Below, piece after piece: positions 33,875 through 42,423 of a DNA stretch of 42,855 nucleotides. Source of the DNA: an uncultured Bacteroidota bacterium (GTDB lineage: Bacteria > Bacteroidota > Bacteroidia > Bacteroidales > FEN-979); NCBI GenBank assembly GCA_937900965.1, contig CALCGJ010000239.1, forward strand, positions 1 to 42,855. The letters run 5' to 3'. The position numbers were made by a program, and so were the translations under genes. The notes below the pieces were generated by a model, which was not told where the DNA came from, did not search any database, and saw only the letters and a list, made by a program, of their open reading frames with translations. Each line of letters starts with the position of its first letter. Positions within the stretch are counted from its first letter, which is position 1.

Positions 33875-35029
33875 TTAGTTTATCGAGTTAATTTTTGTTT
33901 TTCTGGGGACTGCATGTGTTTTAAGATGCTGAAAATAAACGGCAAAAGGCCGGTAAGCGAGGTGAGACCATTTCGAAAAAGGAACTTCGATCAGGATCAT
34001 TGGAACCAAAACAGCCATATGAATAATATAAAAAATATAGGTAGCATAGGGCATTCCGTAGATCCTGAAAATATGAATCAGAATTCCTGTTATTACGGTA
34101 AGTGTCAGCATTACCAGAAAAAGCCAGTCACTTACGTGAGAGAAATAAAACTTCACATCCTTCCTTCTCATTCTTCCTGTAATGGCAACCAGCAATCCGA
34201 AAAGCAACCCAAAGGTGGCATAATACCCGAGTGCACGCTGCAGATGCCAGGGCGGGAGGATCTTTTCGGTCTGAAACCAGGGAAGGAAGACAACCACAAC
34301 AATAAACATGATGGTATACCCCGACATGAGAAACCAATGTGAAAACCAGTATCGTTTGTCATCACATTTCCCAAACTTGGGTTGAACTGAAAAATTGAAA
34401 ACCAGCCGCCAGAACTCCCTTACATGAACCCAAAAAGTAACCTTAGTATGGCCATGTTTCCAGATAATCTTATAATACATTCTCAGAATATTGGAAATGA
34501 GCAAACCGCCAACCACTATAGCCATAGCCCAGTCGAATGCCTCAATGATATGAATGGGGGCAAATGAATTGATCTTAACTCCTCCCTGGGATGTCAGTTC
34601 CGTGGTAAACGAATAGCCCATCGCAGGAAGCCCGATCAGGAACGCGATCACTACGAGGACAGCGATAAGGAGAATGGATCCGATCTCCCAGACTTCTGAT
34701 GTATAGAATTTTTTTGAAAGACCTGTCCAGTCATATATGGAAGTAAGGTATCGTCGCAACGACATCATCAGTTCGCCGGGGTTGGCATCTCTTGGACAAG
34801 TACTGGTGCAATCGCCGCAATAGTAACACAACCATGGTTCAACGCTGGATTCGATTTCATTTTTCAAACCCATCTGCATCAACCTGATTTTTTTTCTTGG
34901 GAAAAGAAATCCCTCTTCCGAAAGGGGACACATGGCAGTGCATGTGCCGCAATGATAACAGGCATTCCAGTCCCCAATGCCAAATTGCATCAGTTGATTA
35001 CGAAGTTCGGGATGAACACGGACACTCAT
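33875..35029 (-). CDS. HdrC-cytochrome b fusion, QmoC-like membrane subunit
   Basis: A 384-residue protein joining an HdrC-type diferredoxin to a membrane cytochrome b-like domain. The clusters are C24-x2-C27-x2-C30-x3-C34 and C68-x2-C71-x2-C74-x3-C78. The rest has about six membrane segments (near 115-135, 165-183, 233-250, 265-283, 300-320, 331-350). Histidines placed for haem b or quinone binding are H160, H231, H298 and H337. Length and order match QmoC of sulfate reducers, which passes electrons between quinone and Hdr-like flavoproteins. It overlaps the 606-residue HdrA by four bases and precedes the second HdrA by 4 bp. A menaquinone-reactive role is inference from the family. Confidence 0.88.
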   Translation of the reverse strand: MSVRVHPELRNQLMQFGIGDWNACYHCGTCTAMCPLSEEGFLFPRKKIRLMQMGLKNEIESSVEPWLCYYCGDCTSTCPRDANPGELMMSLRRYLTSIYDWTGLSKKFYTSEVWEIGSILLIAVLVVIAFLIGLPAMGYSFTTELTSQGGVKINSFAPIHIIEAFDWAMAIVVGGLLISNILRMYYKIIWKHGHTKVTFWVHVREFWRLVFNFSVQPKFGKCDDKRYWFSHWFLMSGYTIMFIVVVVFLPWFQTEKILPPWHLQRALGYYATFGLLFGLLVAITGRMRRKDVKFYFSHVSDWLFLVMLTLTVITGILIHIFRIYGMPYATYIFYIIHMAVLVPMILIEVPFSKWSHLAYRPFAVYFQHLKTHAVPRKTKINSIN

Positions 35030-36846
35030 AAATGTTTCTCCTCTAGTTGGACAAGTGTTAACTTATTAATTCGTTTCTCAATGGTTTCCAGTGGAATTGA
35101 AATAAGATCCTTGTAGATCTTTCCTTTCAGGATGCTTTGAATAGCCCTTGCAGCTGCAGCAGACCCCTGTGCAACAGAGTCGGGGATGTCTTTGGGCCCC
35201 TGGCAGGTTCCGGCGAGATAGATGCCACCACGGCTTGTAGCTGTAGGATCGAGGTTGTAATGCACCTCCTCGAAGAACCCATCTTCCGACCTGGGAATAC
35301 CAAGCATCCTGCTCAGATCCCGGGTCTCTTCCGCTGCTTCCAGGCCGATAGATAGAATGACCATATCTACGGTATTTTCCAGGATCTCCCCTTTCAGGAT
35401 ATCTTCTCCACGCAGGAAAAGCTTCCCATTTCTCTCCTCCACTTTTGCGGTTTTTCCCCTGACAATAGAAACATCTTCTTCAAGAATCCGTTCGTAGAAT
35501 TCTTCATATCCTTTTCCAAAGGAGCGCATGTCGATAAAATATTCATGGATCTCCGCTCCCGGCAGTTTTTCGAGAATTAGATGAGAGAATTTTAAAGAAT
35601 ACATGCAGCAAACCCTCGAACAATATTTGTTGTGATTCTTATCCCTGCTTCCAACGCAATGGATGATCGCAACTTTCTCAGGTTTCTCTGCCTCCTCGGT
35701 AAATATCCAGTTCCCTTTTTTATCCTGTGATCGCAAATGGATGTTTCCTCCGGTTGGTCCGGATGCATTTAACAACCTTTCAAATTCAAGAGAAGTAAGG
35801 ACATTTGGAAGTCTTCCATACCCAAACTGATCCATCTTTTTTGCATCAAACGGCTTGAACCCAGTTGCTACAATAATGTTCCCTACATTGATGGTCACTT
35901 CATGGTCCTGTTCATCAAGGTTGATACAATCAGGAACCGGGCAGACTTTGACACACGCCCGGCATTTTCCGGTTTTCAGGTAGATGCAACTCTCTGCATC
36001 GATCATATATTTATTTGGAACAGCTTGGGGGAAAGGCATATAAATGGCTTTTCTCATGGAGGTGCCATAATCAAACTCACTCGGAGCCTGGGCCGGACAT
36101 TTTTCGGTACATGTTCCACAGCCAATACAGGTTTTAACATTCACCTTCCGGGCTCTCATCAGAATCCTGACAGAGTAATTTCCAGCTTCTCCAGACACCT
36201 CCTGAACCTCACAGTAGGTCATCAGGTTGATGAAAGGATTCTGGTTCACTTCAACCATTTTGGGAGTAAGAATGCAGGCAGCACAATCAAGCGTTGGAAA
36301 AGTCTTGTCGAAGGTGGCCATTTTTCCACCAATCGTACCGGTTTTCTCAACCAGATATACATGGTTATTGCTGTAGGCAATTTCCAATGATGCCTGAATC
36401 CCGGCAATTCCTCCCCCAATAACCAACGTTGCAGGATTAACAGGATTTTCATCAGGAATTGCAACGGTTTCATAGGAGAGGCCGGCAATCAGACAGGCAA
36501 GAACCGATTTCAGGCGATCCATGTCAAATGTGGTTCCGGTATAATAATCATTAAAACTTGCAAGGATAACATTTGCCGGGTCTTTCCCGGCTATAGCCAT
36601 GGCTTTTGAGAAAAGGGTTTTGACCGTTCCGGGCAGAAGTCCGGCCACAATAAGATGATCAATTCCATTGGCTTCGATCTTATCTGTAAGGTTCTGTTCG
36701 TTCCAGATAAAATCGTGATACTTCCATATTCTGGAAACATTTGGAAATGTCATTGCATATCGAATCAGTTCTGCATAATCTATTGGATCAAAATCAGAAA
36801 ATTGTGGATTATAAAAAAAGATGCAGGTTTTAGAAGGGCTTCTCAT
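35026..36846 (-). CDS. hdrA: HdrA-like flavoprotein with inserted ferredoxin domain
   Basis: A second, different HdrA homolog of 606 residues. The N-terminal ~130 residues are divergent and lack the CxCG motif. FAD binding is at GGGIAGI (144-150). The conserved FPTLDCAACILTPKM (Cys188, Cys191) is kept. An inserted ferredoxin region has C240-x2-C243-x2-C246-x3-C250 and a second cysteine set C287, C295, C298, C302, C307. The block HCVGSRDKNHNKYCSRVCC follows at about 396-414. There is no C-terminal ferredoxin. It therefore complements the 573-residue HdrA, which has the opposite arrangement. It is the first gene of the hydrogenase operon, 99 bp after the Crp/Fnr gene on the same strand. Confidence 0.9.
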   Translation of the reverse strand: MRSPSKTCIFFYNPQFSDFDPIDYAELIRYAMTFPNVSRIWKYHDFIWNEQNLTDKIEANGIDHLIVAGLLPGTVKTLFSKAMAIAGKDPANVILASFNDYYTGTTFDMDRLKSVLACLIAGLSYETVAIPDENPVNPATLVIGGGIAGIQASLEIAYSNNHVYLVEKTGTIGGKMATFDKTFPTLDCAACILTPKMVEVNQNPFINLMTYCEVQEVSGEAGNYSVRILMRARKVNVKTCIGCGTCTEKCPAQAPSEFDYGTSMRKAIYMPFPQAVPNKYMIDAESCIYLKTGKCRACVKVCPVPDCINLDEQDHEVTINVGNIIVATGFKPFDAKKMDQFGYGRLPNVLTSLEFERLLNASGPTGGNIHLRSQDKKGNWIFTEEAEKPEKVAIIHCVGSRDKNHNKYCSRVCCMYSLKFSHLILEKLPGAEIHEYFIDMRSFGKGYEEFYERILEEDVSIVRGKTAKVEERNGKLFLRGEDILKGEILENTVDMVILSIGLEAAEETRDLSRMLGIPRSEDGFFEEVHYNLDPTATSRGGIYLAGTCQGPKDIPDSVAQGSAAAARAIQSILKGKIYKDLISIPLETIEKRINKLTLVQLEEKHL

Positions 36847-36945
36847 AAGTTGTTGTTAATAATTTAACAAAATACGTCAAGTCAAAATCACTAAAAAATG
36901 ACTTTAATCAGTTTTTGAAAAAAAATGAAAAATTGAGGTAGTTGA

Positions 36946-37656
36946 TTAATCGTTAAGGCGTGCCGTTAATTGCAGACGATGAATATCGGTCAGGAAAATT
37001 TTTCTTCCCTTGGTTTGGATTATATTGGTTTCCTTAAACTCAGACAGCAAGCGAATCACTGTTTCTGGTGCGGTTCCAATGATATTTGCAAGATCGGAAC
37101 GGGTAAGATTAATATAGGGCAACGAACAAGCAGGAGCTGTTGAATCGAAGGACCTGTTCAGGAACAACAGCGTTTCTGCCAGCCTTTGCCTGACTGGTTT
37201 ATGGGAGAGAGATACCATCCGGCTTTCGGCCTCCTCAAGCAATTTACTAAGAATGACGATAAGTGATTTAGTGCAGTCAGGGTATTTTAGCATCAATTGA
37301 AAAAAATCAGTTTGTTTGATGAAGCAAACCACCGAATCTTCCAGAGCCGATGCTGATACCGAATAAAGATTCCCGCTTAGAATAGCTTTTAACCCTACAA
37401 ATTCAGAGGGAAAAACAATGCGTGTAATTTGTTCACGACCATCATTTAAATGCTTGAATGTCTTGACTCTCCCTTCCCTCAGACAATATACACCCTGCGG
37501 TTTCTTCCCTTCAGAAAAAATCGTTTGCCCTTTTTTATAGGATTGAACAGACTTACTATGGTTGATGAAAACAAGGTCGGTATTATCCAGTTTATTGAAG
37601 AAGTTTTGGGAACCTGAACGACATTGTTCACAATCCATCTCTTCCGGGATTTTCAT
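36946..37656 (-). CDS. Crp/Fnr family transcriptional regulator
   Basis: A 236-residue cAMP-receptor-like regulator. A cyclic-nucleotide-binding-type beta barrel (about 25-140, with KKGQTIFSEGKKPQGVYCLREGRV split across strands) leads through a dimer helix to a helix-turn-helix near residues 180-215. There TAPETVIRLLSEF has the Glu and Arg that read GA/TC half-sites in CRP and FNR. Cysteines at 9 and 12 (MDCEQC), 59 and 111 could hold an FeS cluster, but the spacing is not that of E. coli FNR. It sits between the hydrogenase operon and the hyp operon, with an FNR-like box upstream, so it probably controls both (inference). Confidence 0.88.
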   Translation of the reverse strand: MKIPEEMDCEQCRSGSQNFFNKLDNTDLVFINHSKSVQSYKKGQTIFSEGKKPQGVYCLREGRVKTFKHLNDGREQITRIVFPSEFVGLKAILSGNLYSVSASALEDSVVCFIKQTDFFQLMLKYPDCTKSLIVILSKLLEEAESRMVSLSHKPVRQRLAETLLFLNRSFDSTAPACSLPYINLTRSDLANIIGTAPETVIRLLSEFKETNIIQTKGRKIFLTDIHRLQLTARLND

Positions 37657-37686
37657 CTTGATTTTGTAGTATTGTTAATTAGATAA

Positions 37687-37694
37687 CAAATCTA
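37687..37694 (-). promoter_or_regulatory. Candidate -7 element of the Crp/Fnr gene
   Basis: On the minus strand TAGATTTG matches TAnnTTTG, 30 bp before the regulator ATG. No TTG lies at the normal -33 distance, which would fit a promoter needing an activator. The FNR-like box is centred roughly 60 bp upstream of the expected start. Confidence 0.35.
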
Positions 37695-37717
37695 CGCCTT
37701 TTTATGACAACATATTA

Positions 37718-37725
37718 TATCTTTG
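37718..37725 (+). promoter_or_regulatory. Candidate -7 element for hypF
   Basis: TATCTTTG matches TAnnTTTG, about 65 bp ahead of the hypF ATG. A -33 TTG is not evident. If used, the FNR-like box would lie just downstream of the start site. Confidence 0.3.
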
Positions 37726-37734
37726 TCAATAAAT

Positions 37735-37748
37735 GTGATTTTTATCAA
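37735..37748. promoter_or_regulatory. FNR-like operator between regulator and hypF
   Basis: GTGATttttATCAA matches the FNR consensus TTGATnnnnATCAA at nine of ten specified positions; read on the minus strand the left arm TTGAT is perfect. It also resembles a CRP site (TGTGA-N6-TCA). It lies in the 134-bp divergent gap between the Crp/Fnr gene and hypF. Confidence 0.6.
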
Positions 37749-37790
37749 CAAAGGGTATTTTCGGATGTATGGGTAGAGAGAGTTTGATCT

Positions 37791-40070
37791 ATGGAAATAG
37801 CGTGTAAAATATTTATAAAAGGACTTGTCCAGGGTGTCGGATTCCGTCCGTTCATATTCCGACTGGCTACTGAAACCGGGATTAAAGGGTGGGTAAAGAA
37901 CACCAACGAAGGGGTTGAGATCTTTGCGCAGGCCGAAAACGATGGATTGAATACCTTTATTCATCAGATTAAGCTTGATCATCCTGTTGCAGCGGTAATC
38001 AACGATATCCAATCTGTGCCTTCGACTCCAGCTGAACTAACTGATTTTTCGATTCATGGCAGTGAAAACAGGTCGTTGGAAGTTACCGGAATCGCTCCTG
38101 ATATAGCCGTGTGTGAGGATTGTCTTGCTGATATGGAGGAGCAACCTTCCCGTAAAAGCTATCCCTTCATCAACTGCACCAACTGCGGTCCGCGCTTTTC
38201 AATTATACGGGATCTGCCCTACGACCGGAAGAAAACATCCATGTCGGTTTTCCCGATGTGCGCATCATGCACTAAAGAATATGATGATATCCGGGATCGC
38301 CGTTTCCATGCCCAACCCGTAGCCTGTCTTCATTGCGGCCCCACATATAAACTCCACACAGAGGAAAAAATATACGACGGATCAACCGGTCAGATTCTCC
38401 TTATGGTATCGGATCTCCTGAAAAAAGGGAAAATCATTGCCATGAAAGGTATGGGAGGATATCATATGGCCTGCGACGCCTTCAACGAAAAAGCAGTAAA
38501 AACTCTTCGGGAGAGAAAAAAACGGGACGGGAAGCCATTCGCTGTTATGTTCCGTGATGTTGAGTCCCTGAAGTATTATGCGCATGTCAGTATTTCTGAA
38601 CAACATGCACTACATTCGTGGCGACGCCCGATTGTGATCGTCAAAAAAAGAAGCAGAACAAATCATCCTGAACTTTCTTCGTCAGTCAGCTCCGGATTGA
38701 ATACCATCGGGGCATTTCTTCCGTATATGCCTGTTCACTACCTGCTGTTCCAGGTTTTATCGTTACCGGCAATCGTGCTTACCAGTGGAAATTTAAGCGC
38801 TGATCCAATTGTGAAAGATGATGATGTTGCTATGGAACAGCTGGTTACAATAGCTGATGCAGTCATGTCATACAACCGTGAAATTATTCACAGAACCGAC
38901 GATTCAGTCGTTCGGATAATGAATTCAAAAGAACATCTGATCAGACGTTCGCGCGGGTATGTTCCCACACCCATTCCTGTTTCTCTTAACACCAATGGGA
39001 TCATTGCCTTTGGCGCCGAATTATCATCCTGCTTCGGCATCGGTAAAGGAGAAAATGTGATTCTGAGTCAGTATATCGGAGACCTGAAGACCCTGGATAC
39101 TTATACGTACTATGAAAAAGAGATGACTGATTTTTTACATCTTTTCAGGATGAAGCCCGAATTATTGGTGTGCGATATGCATCCGGGATATTTTTCCACA
39201 AAAAAGGCCACTTCGTTTGACCCTCTTCCCCTGATGCGGGTTCAGCATCACCATGCCCACATTGCATCCTGCATGGCCGAACACGGACTTGATGAACGGG
39301 TTATCGGGGTTGCCTTCGACGGTACCGGACTGGGTTCGGATGGAAAGATCTGGGGAGGAGAATTCCTGGTCTGTGATCTGGCAACATTTCGTCGGGTGCT
39401 CCATTTCGAGTATATCGCGTTACCGGGAGGGGACCGGGCTGTTGAAGAACCATGGCGAACGGCAATAGCATATCTGTACCGTGTTTATGGAAAAGACTTT
39501 CAATCCCTTCCGCTACCCTTTTTAAAGACGCTTGACAACGGCAAGATTTTACCCATTGTGAACATGATAGACGTGGGAATTAATTGCCCGATGGTTTCAA
39601 GTGTGGGAAGGTTATTCGATGCTGTTGCCGCAATCCTCAACCTTTGTCTTGAATCGACCTTCCAGGCTGAGGCCCCGATGCGACTGGAATCCATTGTCGG
39701 GAAGAATTGCAAGGAAAGCTATCCATTCACCATTGGGAAGACGATCAGGGTAGATGAGATGATCAAAGAAATTGTTCAGGATGTGATGCTGGGAACAGGC
39801 ATCTCCTTTATCTCGGCAAAATTTCACAACACAATCCTTTCTGTTATTTTTGAATCGGTAATGCTGACAGCAAAGAAAGAGCAGATAAAGAAAGTGGTTC
39901 TTTCGGGAGGGGTTTTCCAGAATAAATATCTAACTGAAAATATCCAACTGCAATTAAAACAATCGGGGATGAATGCATATTTTCAGGAACAAGTTCCTGC
40001 AAATGATGGAGGAATAGCCCTTGGACAACTAATTGTAGCTGCAAAAAGGAGGACATTAGTATGTGTTTAG
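37791..40070 (+). CDS. hypF: Hydrogenase maturation carbamoyltransferase HypF
   Basis: HypF makes thiocarboxamide from carbamoyl phosphate and passes it to HypE for the CN ligands of the NiFe site. The 759-residue protein has all four domains: acylphosphatase (1-90, with GLVQGVGFRPF), two zinc fingers (about 108-183, with CEDC, CTNCG, CASC, CLHCG), a YrdC-like domain (about 200-375, with AMKGMGGYHMACDA) and a Kae1-like domain (about 400-755, with HHHAHIASCMAEHG, AFDGTGLGSDG and LSGGVFQNKYL). It heads the hyp operon, overlaps hypC by 10 bp and is divergent from the Crp/Fnr gene with an FNR-like box between them. Confidence 0.97.
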   Translation: MEIACKIFIKGLVQGVGFRPFIFRLATETGIKGWVKNTNEGVEIFAQAENDGLNTFIHQIKLDHPVAAVINDIQSVPSTPAELTDFSIHGSENRSLEVTGIAPDIAVCEDCLADMEEQPSRKSYPFINCTNCGPRFSIIRDLPYDRKKTSMSVFPMCASCTKEYDDIRDRRFHAQPVACLHCGPTYKLHTEEKIYDGSTGQILLMVSDLLKKGKIIAMKGMGGYHMACDAFNEKAVKTLRERKKRDGKPFAVMFRDVESLKYYAHVSISEQHALHSWRRPIVIVKKRSRTNHPELSSSVSSGLNTIGAFLPYMPVHYLLFQVLSLPAIVLTSGNLSADPIVKDDDVAMEQLVTIADAVMSYNREIIHRTDDSVVRIMNSKEHLIRRSRGYVPTPIPVSLNTNGIIAFGAELSSCFGIGKGENVILSQYIGDLKTLDTYTYYEKEMTDFLHLFRMKPELLVCDMHPGYFSTKKATSFDPLPLMRVQHHHAHIASCMAEHGLDERVIGVAFDGTGLGSDGKIWGGEFLVCDLATFRRVLHFEYIALPGGDRAVEEPWRTAIAYLYRVYGKDFQSLPLPFLKTLDNGKILPIVNMIDVGINCPMVSSVGRLFDAVAAILNLCLESTFQAEAPMRLESIVGKNCKESYPFTIGKTIRVDEMIKEIVQDVMLGTGISFISAKFHNTILSVIFESVMLTAKKEQIKKVVLSGGVFQNKYLTENIQLQLKQSGMNAYFQEQVPANDGGIALGQLIVAAKRRTLVCV

Positions 40071-40285
40071 GCGTACCGGCACGGGTAATCCATATTGACG
40101 GTTCCGTAGCCACCGTTGCATTGGGGAGTGTTGAATACAAAGCCAGCCTCTTGCTGTTGAACAATGTGAATCCGGGGGATTATGTCCTGCTGCATGCCGG
40201 TTTTGCCATTGAAAAAATCGACCCGGCAGAGGCAGCGGAAACAATCCGTCTCTTCAATGAAATTTCAAACATGTATGAAGAATGA
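40061..40285 (+). CDS. hypC: Hydrogenase assembly chaperone HypC
   Basis: HypC (74 residues) carries the Fe(CN)2CO group with HypD and chaperones the large subunit. It begins with the diagnostic MCLGVPARV, whose Cys2 binds the iron. The fold continues with VNPGDYVLLHAGFAIEKID, as expected. The gene lies inside the hypF end by 10 bp and is preceded by a strong Shine-Dalgarno sequence AAGGAGG (40046-40052), unusual for this genome and useful to fix the start. It overlaps hypD by four bases. Confidence 0.97.
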   Translation: MCLGVPARVIHIDGSVATVALGSVEYKASLLLLNNVNPGDYVLLHAGFAIEKIDPAEAAETIRLFNEISNMYEE

Positions 40286-41376
40286 AGCCAGAAGGTCTCC
40301 GCTATATTGATGAGTACAGGGATTCTGCCCTGGTTCTTCATCTTTCAAACCAAATCAGGAAGGTATCCAAAAAACCCGTAAACCTTATGGAGGTTTGCGG
40401 AGGGCATACAATGGCGATCCATAAAAACGGACTGACAGGTTTTCTGCCCGAAACAATCAACCTCCTTTCCGGGCCCGGATGTCCCGTTTGCGTATCAAGC
40501 CAAACGTTTATTGACCATGCCATTGCGCTGGGAAACCTTCCGGATATGATCCTGACAACATACGGTGATCTTCTCAGGGTCCCGGGTTCCCTATCCTCAC
40601 TGGAAAAAGAGAAGGCCGCAGGATCCGATATCAGGATCGTTTATTCTGTGCTCGATGCACTTGAGATCGCAAAACAAAATCGGAAGAAACAGGTTGTTTT
40701 CATCGGGATAGGCTTTGAAACTACCGCTCCTGCCAGCGCCGCAGCAATAAAGAAGGCTGAAATGGATGGCATCAGGAATTTCTATCTCCTGAGTTCCCAC
40801 AAAGTGATGCCCCCTGCCCTTGAAGCGCTTGCAGCAGGGGATACAAAAATTGACGGGTTCATTGCTCCCGGACATGTCAGTGCAATTACCGGATATGGCA
40901 TTTACCAGAAATTTGCTAAGGTTTACAAACGTGGTGTGGTCATTTCGGGATTTGAGCCGGCCGATATCCTGCAATCGATTTTAATGCTCGTCAAACAGAT
41001 TGAATTGAGCAATTATCATGTTGAAAATGAATATAAACGCATTGTAAAACCAGGTGGTAATCCGAAAGCTCTTGCAATTATGGAAGAGGTGTTCATCCCG
41101 GTTGATGCCGAATGGCGCGGGTTGGGAATAGTACCTGAAAGCGGGCTTGCCATCACCGAAAAGTTTGCGGCGTATGATGCAACACGGAAATTCGATGTGA
41201 AGATTCCGGAGAGCAAACCACCCAGGGGGTGCATCTGCGGGGAGATACTCACCGGAAAAAGCAAACCCTCCGACTGCAGATTATTCGCTTCGGTGTGTAA
41301 TCCGTTAAATCCGGTTGGAGCATGCATGGTCTCTTCCGAGGGAGCCTGTTCGGTTTTTTATAAATACAGGGCATGA
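40282..41376 (+). CDS. hypD: Hydrogenase formation protein HypD
   Basis: HypD is the [4Fe-4S] scaffold on which HypC-bound iron receives CN and CO. The 364-residue protein has the active-site MEVCGGHTMAI (Cys39) and the GPGCPVC block (Cys67, Cys70). The C-terminal cluster ligands fall in RGCICGEIL, SDCRLFA and later GACMVSSEGAC. Length is normal. It overlaps both hypC and hypE by four bases (ATGA), giving translational coupling. It is a cytoplasmic partner of HypC and HypE. Confidence 0.97.
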   Translation: MKPEGLRYIDEYRDSALVLHLSNQIRKVSKKPVNLMEVCGGHTMAIHKNGLTGFLPETINLLSGPGCPVCVSSQTFIDHAIALGNLPDMILTTYGDLLRVPGSLSSLEKEKAAGSDIRIVYSVLDALEIAKQNRKKQVVFIGIGFETTAPASAAAIKKAEMDGIRNFYLLSSHKVMPPALEALAAGDTKIDGFIAPGHVSAITGYGIYQKFAKVYKRGVVISGFEPADILQSILMLVKQIELSNYHVENEYKRIVKPGGNPKALAIMEEVFIPVDAEWRGLGIVPESGLAITEKFAAYDATRKFDVKIPESKPPRGCICGEILTGKSKPSDCRLFASVCNPLNPVGACMVSSEGACSVFYKYRA

Positions 41377-42395
41377 GAGATACAAAGGAACGGATTTCAA
41401 TGAACCACGGAAACGGCGGAATCTATATGAACAAGCTGATTACCAGCCTGTTTCTGCACTTTTTTGAGAATGAACAGATCAGGGAGCAGGCCGATTCTGC
41501 CATACTCCGGGTTAATGAGGGTCACCTGGCATATACTACTGACTCATTTGTGATTGATCCGCTCTTTTTCCCCGGCGGAAATATTGGTTCGCTGGCTGTT
41601 TGCGGTACTCTTAACGATCTGGCAGTATCCGGTGCAAAACCGCAATACCTCAGCGCCGGTTTTATCATTGAGGAAGGGTTTAAACTAGCCCATCTTACCC
41701 GAATTGTGAAATCTATGGCGATTGAAGCAGAAAAAGCAGGGGTGAGGATTGTTACCGGGGATACGAAGGTTGTCAATGCAGGCAAGTGTGACAAGCTTTT
41801 CATCAATACATCCGGGATTGGTCTCCTTGAAGAGAGACATCTCGGGATCGGAAGTGGTCAGAAAATCAAACCGGGTGATAAAATTATCATCAATGGCCCA
41901 CCGGGTGAACACGGGATGGCGGTCATGCAGGCAAGAAAGTTATTTGCTTTTAAAACCAACCTTAAATCAGACTGCGCGAACCTTTACCCGTTGATCAGGA
42001 AGATCCTGAGTGCTTCCGACCATGTACATTTCATGCGTGACGCTACACGGGGAGGTATAGCGACTGTTTTAAATGAGGTTGCCAGGAAATGTAACACCGG
42101 GATTGAAATTGATGAAATGCAGATACCGGTGAATGAGGAAGTTAAGATAATGTGTGAAATCCTCGGTTTTGATCCGTTATATATAGCAAATGAAGGGAAA
42201 GTGATTGTGATAGTTGATCCGGATGATGCCATCGAAGTTGTTGCAGCGATGAAACGGACTGAAACCGGCAGGGATGCAGCCATCATCGGCGAAATAACTA
42301 GCGATCATCCCGGACGTGTTGTCCTGATAACCAGATCGGGAGGAAAAAGGATAATTGATGAACTTATAGGTGACCAGCTACCCAGGATCTGTTAA
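41373..42395 (+). CDS. hypE: Hydrogenase maturation protein HypE
   Basis: HypE dehydrates the carbamoyl group on its C-terminal cysteine to thiocyanate and donates cyanide to iron. The 340-residue PurM-like protein has MNHGNGGIYMNKLI near the N-terminus, the ATP-binding block VTGDTKVVNAGKCDKLFINT, and FMRDATRGGIATVLNE. It ends with the required PRIC, whose terminal cysteine is intact. Start at 41373 overlaps the hypD stop; an internal ATG at residue 10 (MNHGNG) is an alternative. HypA follows after 28 bp. Confidence 0.97.
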   Translation: MRDTKERISMNHGNGGIYMNKLITSLFLHFFENEQIREQADSAILRVNEGHLAYTTDSFVIDPLFFPGGNIGSLAVCGTLNDLAVSGAKPQYLSAGFIIEEGFKLAHLTRIVKSMAIEAEKAGVRIVTGDTKVVNAGKCDKLFINTSGIGLLEERHLGIGSGQKIKPGDKIIINGPPGEHGMAVMQARKLFAFKTNLKSDCANLYPLIRKILSASDHVHFMRDATRGGIATVLNEVARKCNTGIEIDEMQIPVNEEVKIMCEILGFDPLYIANEGKVIVIVDPDDAIEVVAAMKRTETGRDAAIIGEITSDHPGRVVLITRSGGKRIIDELIGDQLPRIC

Positions 42396-42423
42396 AATAC
42401 AGGATCTTTTAAATAATTATGGT

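Noticed and set aside
36879-36904. Inverted repeat AAGTCA...TGACTT ahead of the hdrA operon as an operator.
   Set aside because: Arms are only 6 bp with a 14-bp AT-rich spacer and match no known FNR/CRP pattern; chance occurrence is likely.
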